Source: Buttiauxella sp049686335 (lineage in GTDB: Bacteria > Pseudomonadota > Gammaproteobacteria > Enterobacterales > Enterobacteriaceae). From it: a DNA stretch of 64,000 nucleotides. A program made the translations under genes and the position numbers. This document shows, piece after piece, positions 34,898-42,857 of this stretch. The notes below the pieces were generated by a model that saw only the letters and a program-made list of their open reading frames with translations, was not told where the DNA came from and did not search any database. Each line of letters opens with the position of its first letter. The first letter of the stretch is position 1. Location of the stretch: the NCBI RefSeq assembly GCF_049686335.1, contig NZ_JBAVHX010000022.1, positions 62,001-126,000 on the forward strand. Direction: 5' to 3'.

Positions 34898-34924
34898 GAG
34901 TGAGTAAAATCGCTTTACCCACTC
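34898..34924. terminator. Long hairpin between lacI-type gene and first tip adhesin gene
   Basis: GAGTGAGTAAA pairs with TTTACCCACTC (one mismatch) in the convergent gap. No T run follows on either strand, so termination is probable but unproven. An identical-type, perfect version stands at 37078-37104. Confidence 0.5.
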
Positions 34925-34937
34925 CCTTCAAATAATC

Positions 34938-36071
34938 TCAATCCACTGTTGGAGTCGTTGGGGTGAAAATCACGGAAAGCGTTCCGCGATAATGCCCGGC
35001 ATTTTTATCCAGCACCGTAAACTTATCGACTTCGAGCAGTAACGGTGTAGGCACGCACAACACCGGGTAGGTGATGCCCGGCAATCTGACGGGGCGAATT
35101 TTATTCTGATTAATTTGCGTCCAGACAATGCTTTGATTGTTTTTCACCGCCAGCATACCGCCGGTTTCCGGGTCCTGAAGTTTTACGTGATAATCAATTC
35201 TGTCGTGTTCAGGGCCTTTTGTGCCACCCTCGCGGAAAATTGAAAAATCCTCACTTGCCCGGCCTGCCGGCACCACACCTTCGTCCTTGAGTCGCAGTTC
35301 AAAGCGGGTACTGTTTGAGTTGTAACCGTCGTATAAACACATATCCAGATAAGTGGTGTCTTGCGCATAAGCACTGGCATCCGGTGCGCCGCGTGGTCGC
35401 AAGTCTAGCTCCACTAAAGGTGTGGCATGACTGAATTCCGGGAAGTAAATATCGATATGGTTCGGGTCGATAACATTCAGGTCGATATGTGCGTTGAAAT
35501 CGGCCAGAAACAGCCTGGGGTCCCATTGCATGAGTTTGAGATGTAAATCGGCTTGCCAAATCCCACCCACGGGTAGTTTTCTTAGCTCAGAGGTGGTGAG
35601 GTTAACCGTTAAGACCGCCTCAGATAGTGAGGTGCCATCCCCACAGATTCCTCCTCCCGCACCATAGATTTGATAGTGACCTGTATATTTAGCGCACGAG
35701 TACTCACCATTAAAAGCCATCTCATGATAGCCCTCAATATTTAGCACCACCTGCATTCCACTGCGCTTTTCGGTAAATAATAGCGGTACTGTTGTCGTTC
35801 CACCCGCTGACCACTGACCCGATGTTGGGCATTGGCCATGTTTGGGGTCACTGTTGCTTTCACATATCCAGTGATTTCCCGACCATTTAATGGGAACTTC
35901 TGCATCATAACCACCAGACTCCCGCGACCAGATATTGATATCCGCAGAGGGTGGTGCCATCCGGTCAAAGGTGCGCAGAATATTCACTGTACTGGGTGCA
36001 GGAACGCGTATTTCTGCATGCAATATAAAAGGCATGGTCCACAAAATAATCAACAATGTTATCCGATTCAT
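34938..36071 (-). CDS. CS1/CfaE-type fimbrial tip adhesin, second copy
   Basis: A 377-residue secreted tip adhesin of the CfaE/CooD/CblD family. Signal peptide about 1-19 (cleavage after ILHA). The N-terminal adhesin domain covers about 20-195 and the C-terminal pilin domain about 195-377, incorporated at the tip of alternate chaperone-usher fimbriae. The C-terminal half differs from the copy at 37118-38263 at only about nine positions, while the N-terminal half differs heavily. Cysteines in the N-terminal domain (HWICESNSDPKHGQC, EYSCAKY, GGICGDG) are partly shifted. Ribosome-binding site GGAAGGAAAAG precedes the ATG. It has no intact chaperone, pilin or usher of its own: upstream lie only remnants. 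Whether it is transcribed is unknown. Confidence 0.85.
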   Translation of the reverse strand: MNRITLLIILWTMPFILHAEIRVPAPSTVNILRTFDRMAPPSADINIWSRESGGYDAEVPIKWSGNHWICESNSDPKHGQCPTSGQWSAGGTTTVPLLFTEKRSGMQVVLNIEGYHEMAFNGEYSCAKYTGHYQIYGAGGGICGDGTSLSEAVLTVNLTTSELRKLPVGGIWQADLHLKLMQWDPRLFLADFNAHIDLNVIDPNHIDIYFPEFSHATPLVELDLRPRGAPDASAYAQDTTYLDMCLYDGYNSNSTRFELRLKDEGVVPAGRASEDFSIFREGGTKGPEHDRIDYHVKLQDPETGGMLAVKNNQSIVWTQINQNKIRPVRLPGITYPVLCVPTPLLLEVDKFTVLDKNAGHYRGTLSVIFTPTTPTVD

Positions 36072-36156
36072 TCTTTTCCTTCCGTCTGGACGGATCCTAT
36101 GAACTGCCGGGATTTTGATTTCGCCAGCAACAGTTCGTTGACGTCATCAGGTAAAC
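36068..36156 (-). pseudogene. 3' remnant of a duplicated fimbrial usher gene
   Basis: These bases encode, in frame, PDDVNELLLAKSKSRQ and the following residues to a stop overlapping the adhesin start. This matches the last 27 codons of the intact usher (38260-38347) with a few changes. Upstream of about 36156 the similarity stops abruptly and switches to a chaperone-like sequence, marking a deletion joint. Confidence 0.85.
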
Positions 36157-36570
36157 AGTTTGTGTATTTAACGATGATTTTTTTAAAGCTTCTAACCGGA
36201 GGTAAAGTATATTTTTCTGGGTGTATGTTTTTATTATGTTATGACGCTGACACAATTCAATATCGAATAATTTTATATGCTACGGATGAATGCCTTATTT
36301 TTCTGGCGTTCAAATGGACACAAAACAGATCAGTTTGTTACTCCCGCCGGGAATAGCAAATTTTGGCGGTAAGCTTGCTAAGTCTTCGCCACTGCTGGGG
36401 CATTTCAATTCCTTTTGAGGGGGATCGGGATTGGTTATTTTGAGGAGGCGAGTTTTTACAAATTGTATAGTTTTAGAGATTAATCTTATATTGCCTTCAC
36501 CTTTTGAATCCTGCCCCGGAGTTATCGGGTGTGTGGTAATAATTGCTTGCGAAAAAAAACAAACAAAACA
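36157..36570 (-). pseudogene. Decayed fimbrial chaperone gene fused to usher remnant
   Basis: The sequence aligns by eye with the intact chaperone gene (41861-42571): shared blocks include GTATTTAAC, AATAGCAAATTTTGG and TTGGTTATTTTGAG, in the same order and strand. Several deletions and frameshifts remove any open frame, and the 5' end (near 36545-36570) is degenerate. It is the other side of the deletion that removed pilin and most of the usher from this operon copy. Open frames crossing it on the plus strand are not credible. Confidence 0.8.
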
Positions 36571-36970
36571 TTTTAAATACTTGCACGAAAATAATTGTGG
36601 GTAAAAGTTAATTGACTTTTTCTGATGCCGGTGAAATTAAATTAATGAAAATTAAGAATTACAAAACTCCAGCGCTAAATGTGCTGTAAATTATAGGTGA
36701 ATATATCTATTTTTTATATCAAATATAATAGATCGATAAGATCAATTTAATTGATTAAAAGTGGTGATGGCGGTTGGTTTTATTGATTTTGGGGGTGGAT
36801 TAATTCCCATGAATAATTTTTGTAGTGAATATATTATAAAGTGTGACAAATGACAAATTAAACCAATTTGGCGACAGTCATTTAAAGGAGATTACAATGT
36901 GCCGCTAATTTTGGGGTGCGTTCCATGCGATCAATCAGGCTAATAACCGGCGCATATACATCAGTAGATT
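36571..36970. other. AT-rich gene-free stretch upstream of the decayed operon copy
   Basis: About 400 bp of AT-rich sequence without a convincing gene, probably old promoter and flanking DNA of the lost operon copy. On the plus strand AAAGGAG (36884-36890) is well placed before ATG 36897, but the frame stops after MCR; reading through the stop gives 21 further residues. No poly-G tract like that at 42644 is present. Confidence 0.5.
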
Positions 36971-36973
36971 TTA

Positions 36974-37030
36974 ATTCGCCCGAACAAGAGGCATACGGTG
37001 GCGAGTAGCATGGGGTTTTATGATGAGTAA
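36974..37030 (+). pseudogene. Duplicated 3' end of the LacI-family gene
   Basis: The sequence from ATTCGCCCGAACAAG to the stop repeats the last ~18 codons of the gene ending at 34850 with several substitutions, and the similarity continues through the hairpin into the adhesin gene. It marks the left border of the tandem duplication. Confidence 0.85.
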
Positions 37031-37077
37031 AGGACGAGTTAGGGGCGATAATAAAGCAGAGATAAAAGGCGTGTTCT

Positions 37078-37104
37078 GAGTGGGTAAAATCGCTTTACCC
37101 ACTC
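37078..37104. terminator. Perfect hairpin after the fimbrial operon
   Basis: GAGTGGGTAAA pairs perfectly with TTTACCCACTC, 14 bp past the tip adhesin stop. It is the duplicate of the hairpin at 34898-34924. No T run. Confidence 0.55.
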
Positions 37105-37117
37105 AATAAAAATAAAC

Positions 37118-38263
37118 TCAATCCACTGTTGGGGTCGTTGGGGTGAAAATGACAGTCAGCGTCCCGCGATAATGCCCGGCATTTTTATCCAGCACCGTAA
37201 ACTTATCGACTTCAAGCAGTAACGGTGTCGGCACGCACAACACCGGGTAGGTGATGCTCGGCAACCGGACCGGGCGAATTTTATTCTGATTAACATGCGT
37301 CCAGACAATGATTTGATTGTTTTTCACCGCCAGCATACCGCCGGTTTCCGGGTCCTGAAGTTTAACGCGGTAATCAATTCTGTCGCGTTCAGGGCCTTTT
37401 GCACCACCCTCGCGGAAAATTGAAAAATCCTCGCTTGCCCGGCCTGCTGGCACCACGCCTTCGTCTTTGAGTCGCAGTTCAAAGCGGGTACTGTTAGAGT
37501 TGTAACCGTCGTATAAACACATATCCAGATTAGTGGTATCTTGCGCATACGCACTGGCGTCCGGTGCGCCGCGCGGGCGCAAGTCAAGCTCCACTAAAGG
37601 CGTGGCATGACTGAATTCCGGGAAGTAAATATCGATATGGTTCGGGTCGATAACATTTAGTTTGATATTTGATATGAAATCGGCCAAAAATTGATTGGGA
37701 TCCCATTGCATAAGTTTGAGATGTAATTCTGCCTCCCAGATCCCACCGATGGGTAGCTTGCGCAACTCAGCTGCGGGAATATCCAGGGTTAAAACAACTT
37801 CTGAAGCATTACCGCCCCCGCCGTCAACCCCGTCATAGCAGACCATGCCCTTTGCCGTGTATATTTGGTAATTATATTCCATGCCGACGCAGCCATTTTC
37901 ATGATTAACGGTAGTACGAAAACCGCTAAGATTGAGCGTGACACGCATTCCACTGCGTTTTTCTACAAACAACAACGGTAGGACTGTAGTTCCTGTTGCA
38001 CCCCATATAGCGGATGTTGAACATTGTCCATGTGTGGGATCGCTTGAACTTTCACATACCCAGGCGTTTCGCGCCCATTTTTTGGGATCTGTCGTGTCGT
38101 ATCCACCTGACGCACGTTTCCAGATACTGATATCTGCGGAAGGTGGCGACATTCGGTCAACGGTACGGTTGATATTCACCGTACTGGGTGCCGGAGGAAC
38201 AACCGTTGCTAGCGTGGCACCTGAACTCGCCCACAAAATCATTAACAATGCTATCCGTTTCAT
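37118..38263 (-). CDS. CS1/CfaE-type fimbrial tip adhesin of the intact operon
   Basis: A 381-residue tip adhesin of the CfaE/CooD/CblD family. Signal peptide about 1-19 (MKRIALLMILWASSGATLA). The N-terminal adhesin domain covers residues about 20-198; a glycine/asparagine-rich loop (DGVDGGGGNASE) lies near 145-155. The C-terminal pilin domain begins near NVIDPNHIDIYFPEFSHA. By analogy with CfaE the N-terminal domain binds the host or surface ligand and the C-terminal domain is completed by a donor strand from the major pilin. The start forms an ATGA overlap with the usher stop. Last gene of the intact chaperone-pilin-usher-adhesin operon. Confidence 0.9.
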   Translation of the reverse strand: MKRIALLMILWASSGATLATVVPPAPSTVNINRTVDRMSPPSADISIWKRASGGYDTTDPKKWARNAWVCESSSDPTHGQCSTSAIWGATGTTVLPLLFVEKRSGMRVTLNLSGFRTTVNHENGCVGMEYNYQIYTAKGMVCYDGVDGGGGNASEVVLTLDIPAAELRKLPIGGIWEAELHLKLMQWDPNQFLADFISNIKLNVIDPNHIDIYFPEFSHATPLVELDLRPRGAPDASAYAQDTTNLDMCLYDGYNSNSTRFELRLKDEGVVPAGRASEDFSIFREGGAKGPERDRIDYRVKLQDPETGGMLAVKNNQIIVWTHVNQNKIRPVRLPSITYPVLCVPTPLLLEVDKFTVLDKNAGHYRGTLTVIFTPTTPTVD

Positions 38264-40944
38264 TCTTTTCCTCCCGCCGAGACGGTTTCTATGACTTGCC
38301 GGGATTTCAATTTCGCCAGCAACAGTTCGTTGACGTCATCAGGTAAATCTTCACGGTTGATCGACAGGCAGGAAACCTCACCGATAAAGCGAATAATCCC
38401 CCGCTGTTTTTTGACTTTGAGTGGGCACTGATAAATGGTTTGCCCGGATAATAAATAGAGCGCAGGAGCCTGGGTGGTCAGCTCAGCCGTAAAGCCGCCA
38501 TCTTCACTAAGCAGCAGCATTTTGCTGTTCAGGCCAATGACCGGATGCGCTTTTGCCGAGGCGGGCAATAGCAGGCGGCCCGTAAAACCGTACAGATGCT
38601 CAACCTGGACATGGCGCAGACGCAGTTTCCCCGGCAGCAGCATAATATTTCGCCCACCGGAGCCGTTGATGATATTTGTGGTACTGCCCTGGCTGAGAGG
38701 GGCGCTGCTGTCGCTGATTTCCACCACAGCAGGCTCAAAGCCCATTAACGGGAACAGGGCGGCACCGCCCTGGGTGATATGTGCAGTACGGCTGCCGGAG
38801 ACTCTTGCCTCCACGGCAATTCCGTCATCCTCTTCACCGAGGTCGTCTATATCGACAAGAACAGCAGAAGAAGGCTCGTTGTAGCCCGCGGCACCCCAGT
38901 GCAGGCCTTCGCGGCTGAGCGCAAGGCTGGAACTCCAGGTACCGCTAAGGGCGCTGGTGTGTTTGTCCATTTGTTGATCGTAACTGTCAGACAGCGTGGA
39001 GCTCAGGTTGCCGTATTGCCCCTCAAGACGCCCGCTGATGCTGGCATCCAGCGTATCGGTATTGATCCCCCCGGCTTCAAGCGTCAGCTCTTTGTGGCTA
39101 TCACTGTCCTGATACCAACTGTGAGAGGCGTTATAAGACAACTGTGATGACTGGTTCTGACTGTCGCGATAATCAGCACTCAGGCGAGTGGACTGGCTGG
39201 CTCCGTTTTCATCGGCACGCGGAGACTGGCTGACAGCAAGTGAAAGGTAAATGCCATTATCGGTGCCGTTATATCCATCATCTTTGCGGTGGAAAAGCCC
39301 TAATGTGGTATTGAACATCCAGTCATTGCGGCTGAATGCCCGTGAGGCGCTAAACTGAATGGATTCTGAAGTATTGTTTTCACTGGCCTGCTCTAACAGG
39401 TTGTCTTCAAAGCTTTTGTCTTCATCCCACGGCGTATGGTAATCGGAATTATTCTTCGTTTGGATATAGCCCAGCATGAAATTCCATGACAGCGCATTGG
39501 CACTGAGCGTGGCATTGAGGCTTTCATAGCACCCCAGGTTGGTATAATCGCTGCTGTCGTTGTCATAGTTGCCGGAACAGTGGTCGCCAGAAGATGAAAA
39601 ACGGTACAGGCTCAGGGAGGGGAGATTGCTGGCAGTCCAGCTAATTTGTTCGCTGTCGCCGTGGCTGTTTTCGGAATCGCGGAACAGCCTGCCCGTCAGG
39701 CTCACGCTACCGGCGGCACCTAAATCGGGTGAATAATCAATGCCGGATTCAACATAGCCGGTACTGTCCACCGCCGCTGTACCCAGCGTCAGCGAAAGGG
39801 CAGGGGAGAAGGGTACACGCACCCCGGCCTGGAAGGCGGTATTGTCCTGCGTACCGCCGTCACTTATTTTTCCGCCCTGTGCAAACCAGTGAATGTTGCC
39901 ATCATCCATTCCACCCGTTTTGGTAAAAGGGGCGGTTTCCGTGCGCACCAGTTGGTTGCTTTCATACACACGCAACTGCACGTTATAACTGCCGGAGGGG
40001 AATAAAGAACTGTCAATATTCTGGTTACCGGCCGAGAGGTAAAAAGAGCCGAGTAACTGTTCATTGCGGTAAGCATCGACACGGGCATTACGTGAAAGCA
40101 ACACGGTAAGTGGTGTTCCTTTATTTGCCTGTTCGCGGTTAAGGTAACTGAGTGTGGTGCCGACTCGCACCCCGTCAATGGCACCCAGCGGCAGAAAACT
40201 GAAATTAAAATTACCGCCCTGGTTGTTGAATAACATCCGGCTATCCATACGGCCCAGCTGCGTGTAATAACGCTTGCCAATATCATAGCGATAATAAAGA
40301 TCGTTCAGGTCCGCCTGATTATCATTTTCATCTTCATTTTGCGTAGCAGAGAATGACCAGTCTCCGGCGATATAACTGTTATCACTAACCCCCAGTGCTC
40401 CCGAACCCTGAATAAAGAAATTGCTGTAGTCTTCCTGAGCCAGAAAATTGATATCCTGCTGGTGAATAAAAGCGTTCACTACATCACTGGTTGTCGGGGA
40501 CAGATACAAATCATGCTTACCCGAAACCGGCATCCACGCTTTTTTCATAAACAGGCTGACACTGTTTTCACTGTTGTCGTAAATAGCATCAACGCTATCA
40601 GATTGAATATAGCCGCACCCGGTATTCTGCTGCCCGTAACTGCAGGCTAGTGTGTCATTGCGCGCTAAAGAGTTGCTCAGAGCCTGGAGAATAAGCGGAT
40701 AATCTTTTTCTGTTGTTTTGGAAGGTAATTCCAGGGCAGTAAGGACTTTTTCTGGTTCGACAAATTTCAGACTGTCGAGACTGACAATGGCCTCAAAAAA
40801 ACCGATATGTTTGCCAGAGACTACGACATCAACACGCTCCTGCTGACCCTGAGCGAGAATTTCAAACCCAGCGGGGATTTTTAATGGGGCTGAGTAGACT
40901 TCCAGAGAAAACACTGCAAATATAATAAATTGATATTTTTTCAT
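38260..40944 (-). CDS. Outer-membrane fimbrial usher, CfaC/CooC (TcfC) type
   Basis: An 894-residue outer-membrane usher for CS1/CFA-I-type fimbriae. A short signal peptide (MKKYQFIIFAVFSLEVYSA) is followed by the N-terminal chaperone-binding domain, a large beta barrel with interior plug, and a C-terminal domain with an internal cysteine pair. The sequence GSFYLSAGNQNIDSSLFPSG and YNVQLRVYESNQLVRTE resembles the CfaC group. It is larger than typical CfaC (about 870). A 307-bp gap with an ERIC element and a strong hairpin separates it from the pilin gene upstream. The stop overlaps the adhesin start. Confidence 0.92.
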   Translation of the reverse strand: MKKYQFIIFAVFSLEVYSAPLKIPAGFEILAQGQQERVDVVVSGKHIGFFEAIVSLDSLKFVEPEKVLTALELPSKTTEKDYPLILQALSNSLARNDTLACSYGQQNTGCGYIQSDSVDAIYDNSENSVSLFMKKAWMPVSGKHDLYLSPTTSDVVNAFIHQQDINFLAQEDYSNFFIQGSGALGVSDNSYIAGDWSFSATQNEDENDNQADLNDLYYRYDIGKRYYTQLGRMDSRMLFNNQGGNFNFSFLPLGAIDGVRVGTTLSYLNREQANKGTPLTVLLSRNARVDAYRNEQLLGSFYLSAGNQNIDSSLFPSGSYNVQLRVYESNQLVRTETAPFTKTGGMDDGNIHWFAQGGKISDGGTQDNTAFQAGVRVPFSPALSLTLGTAAVDSTGYVESGIDYSPDLGAAGSVSLTGRLFRDSENSHGDSEQISWTASNLPSLSLYRFSSSGDHCSGNYDNDSSDYTNLGCYESLNATLSANALSWNFMLGYIQTKNNSDYHTPWDEDKSFEDNLLEQASENNTSESIQFSASRAFSRNDWMFNTTLGLFHRKDDGYNGTDNGIYLSLAVSQSPRADENGASQSTRLSADYRDSQNQSSQLSYNASHSWYQDSDSHKELTLEAGGINTDTLDASISGRLEGQYGNLSSTLSDSYDQQMDKHTSALSGTWSSSLALSREGLHWGAAGYNEPSSAVLVDIDDLGEEDDGIAVEARVSGSRTAHITQGGAALFPLMGFEPAVVEISDSSAPLSQGSTTNIINGSGGRNIMLLPGKLRLRHVQVEHLYGFTGRLLLPASAKAHPVIGLNSKMLLLSEDGGFTAELTTQAPALYLLSGQTIYQCPLKVKKQRGIIRFIGEVSCLSINREDLPDDVNELLLAKLKSRQVIETVSAGGKE

Positions 40945-41032
40945 AGAAATTCACCAGCAATCATCCATGATATTAGCCACCCGACGCGGATGAATATAAA
41001 TAATAAATTCTACTGCTGTTGCCATTAACACT

Positions 41033-41156
41033 ATCCCGTCATACTTTAAGCTGCCTCTTTATTGGCTACAGCCACTCATTCGAATCACTTACTTATGTAA
41101 GCTCATCGGGACTTGCTCTTTTGCCGTCTCAGTGCAGCTTGAATTATTTTGGGACT
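41033..41156. repeat. ERIC element between pilin and usher genes
   Basis: About 124 bp from ATCCCGTCATACTTTAAGC to TTGAATTATTTTGGGAC, including CACTTACTTATGTAAGCTC of the ERIC core. It fills much of the 40945-41251 gap inside the fimbrial operon. Confidence 0.9.
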
Positions 41157-41193
41157 AAAATAATGTCAGCAATAAATATGTTTTTTGAAATTG

Positions 41194-41225
41194 AAACTCA
41201 GCCAGTATGACAACTGGCTGAGTTT
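41194..41225 (-). terminator. Intra-operon hairpin after the major pilin gene
   Basis: A perfect 13-bp stem (41194-41206 with 41213-41225) and 6-nt loop, followed on the minus strand by a T-rich stretch (TTTCAATTTC). It lies 27 bases past the pilin stop and should reduce read-through into the usher, giving more pilin than usher. Confidence 0.75.
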
Positions 41226-41251
41226 TCATTTTAAAGAAATGCCAGAGTAGA

Positions 41252-41785
41252 CTATGGTGCAGTCGTTGGATCCTGATAAAGGTAAATGCTGACCACGCCC
41301 TGATACATACCTGTTTCTACAGGCCCTTTGGTGGCCTGTGCGATGGTTAATTCTTTCGCCAGAGAACCGGTTTTTGCGGCCTCTGCACCATTAGGGAAAA
41401 GCGCTGCAGTTTTCAAATCAATCGGTGTTCCGGCGCTCAGTGCTTCACCACCCCAGCTCACAGACAGTGGGACTGGGTTGGCAACTGGGCCGGTGTTATT
41501 CACTAACTGTGGCGCGGTAATTAATTGCAGATGCACATCACCCGCAGTTGAAGCGGTGGCATTTGACCAGATTTTTGTCATCATCGAGACCGGTGACAAA
41601 CCATTGCCAGGGATATATTGCATCTCTACAGATTTCGGCAGTGCACTACCGTCTGACAAAGTCATATCAATACTGGCGTCAACGTTAGCGGTTACCGTGA
41701 TATCTTTCTGCACAGCAACGGCTGAACCTGCCAGTGAAATAAACAGTGCAGCAACGGCAAGGGGTTTCAAAGCAAACGATTTCAT
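41252..41785 (-). CDS. CS1-type major fimbrial subunit (CfaB/CooA family)
   Basis: A 177-residue secreted pilin. Signal peptide about 1-24 (cleavage after GSAVA), mature start VQKDITVTANVDASIDM, which is the donor-strand-like N terminus of the CfaB/CooA family; VPLSVSWGGEALS and YQGVVSIYL are the other family segments. No cysteines in the mature protein, as in CfaB. It polymerises into the fimbrial shaft. GGATAATATT upstream gives a moderate ribosome-binding site. Second gene of the operon, after the chaperone. Confidence 0.93.
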   Translation of the reverse strand: MKSFALKPLAVAALFISLAGSAVAVQKDITVTANVDASIDMTLSDGSALPKSVEMQYIPGNGLSPVSMMTKIWSNATASTAGDVHLQLITAPQLVNNTGPVANPVPLSVSWGGEALSAGTPIDLKTAALFPNGAEAAKTGSLAKELTIAQATKGPVETGMYQGVVSIYLYQDPTTAP

Positions 41786-41860
41786 ATAATATTATCCTTA
41801 ATATTGAACTTAGATTGAACTACAAATCTACCTACAGGTACTAAATAATGAGAGGTCTCA

Positions 41861-42571
41861 TTAATTCATTTTCAATTCAATGCTGGACTCTTTCTTATCC
41901 ATCCAGTTTCTGTATTTAACAATGACTTTTTCATAGTTTGATGTTAGTGGTAAGTCGTAGCTCTTGTCTGGGTATATATTTTTGTTTTCTTTTTTCCACT
42001 GACATTCTGATTCTTTTTTACCGTGCTGGCATAAGCCAATATCAATAATTTTTATGCGTTGCGTGCCGTTATTTATTAAGTTTTTATTGTCGGAGGATAA
42101 TGCAATTTTAATTTCTGGGTTAGCTGATGGTACGGTAACTAAAATACCCCAGACAAGATTCACGCTCACATCGGTCTTAATACCCGTTCCGGTATTATCG
42201 GATGATGCATCGTCAAGCGAAGGTACGCTCTCAAACATGACGCGATAAATTTCTTCTTTCTCTGGCGTATTCATGGCAACAAAACGGACCAGTTTGCTGC
42301 TTCCACCAGGAATAGCAAATTTTGGTGGCATAATAGCTAAGCCTTCCCCACTCCCCGAAGTCATTTCAATTTCTTTTTCTTCAGGTGTACCTGGGTTGGT
42401 TATTTTGAGAAGGCGGGTTTTTACAAATTGTACATCGTTAGTTTTAGATATTAATCTTACGCTGCCTTCGCCTTTTGAATCCAGACCCAGAGCCATTGGG
42501 TAAACCGTAATGTTTGCATAAGCGGAAGATTGAATGAGTACCAAGATGAATGCAAAAACAAATTTCTTCAT
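41861..42571 (-). CDS. Periplasmic fimbrial chaperone, CfaA/CooB type
   Basis: A 236-residue periplasmic immunoglobulin-like chaperone of the CS1/CFA-I class. Signal peptide about 1-19 (cleavage after SSAYA). The first domain contains the conserved KLVRFVAMNTPEKEEIYRVMF strand. The second carries two cysteines (GLCQHGKKESECQW), typical of the alternate class. ATG 42571 has GGAA upstream and is chosen over ATG 42586, which has none. First gene of the operon; the homopolymer tract 73-83 bp upstream may set its expression. The gene is clearly more AT-rich than its chromosomal neighbours, suggesting horizontal origin. Confidence 0.9.
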   Translation of the reverse strand: MKKFVFAFILVLIQSSAYANITVYPMALGLDSKGEGSVRLISKTNDVQFVKTRLLKITNPGTPEEKEIEMTSGSGEGLAIMPPKFAIPGGSSKLVRFVAMNTPEKEEIYRVMFESVPSLDDASSDNTGTGIKTDVSVNLVWGILVTVPSANPEIKIALSSDNKNLINNGTQRIKIIDIGLCQHGKKESECQWKKENKNIYPDKSYDLPLTSNYEKVIVKYRNWMDKKESSIELKMN

Positions 42572-42643
42572 ACTGTTTATTTCCATTTATCATCTGAAAA
42601 TTAAGATGATACTGGGTTGAAAATGTTGTTTGAATACTAAAGT

Positions 42644-42654
42644 GGGGGGGGGGG
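42644..42654. repeat. Homopolymer tract of 11 G (11 C on the fimbrial strand)
   Basis: An uninterrupted run of 11 G in otherwise AT-rich DNA upstream of the chaperone gene. Runs of this length are prone to slipped-strand length change. It lies in the probable promoter or leader of the fimbrial operon, within the AT-rich gene-free interval 42572-42857. Confidence 0.95.
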
Positions 42655-42825
42655 CATGTGCAATGCTAAAGAAATAAATGAATTAAAAAGTTGCGTTAGA
42701 TTTTTTTTAATGAATTAATTCACACTATCGATCTTTTGGGTTTAATCATTTATTGTGCGAATAATATTATTAGTTGAATCATTAATTAAATAGATTAATG
42801 CAATTATTAGAGGATTAATTAATTT

Positions 42826-42852
42826 AGATAGTAGGGTATCACCCCACTATCT
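42826..42852. terminator. Hairpin after moeB
   Basis: AGATAGT-A-GGG pairs with CCC-C-ACTATCT (one mismatch) just past the moeB stop. No clear T run; it may end the moeAB transcript and insulate the fimbrial promoter. Confidence 0.45.
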
Positions 42853-42857
42853 CGCAA

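Noticed and set aside
35832..36356. 174-residue plus-strand frame across the adhesin start and usher/chaperone remnants
   Set aside because: It is antisense to the adhesin and to recognisable remnants of usher and chaperone; no independent support.
41019..41210. 63-residue frame between usher and pilin genes
   Set aside because: It is almost entirely ERIC sequence and the pilin-downstream hairpin.
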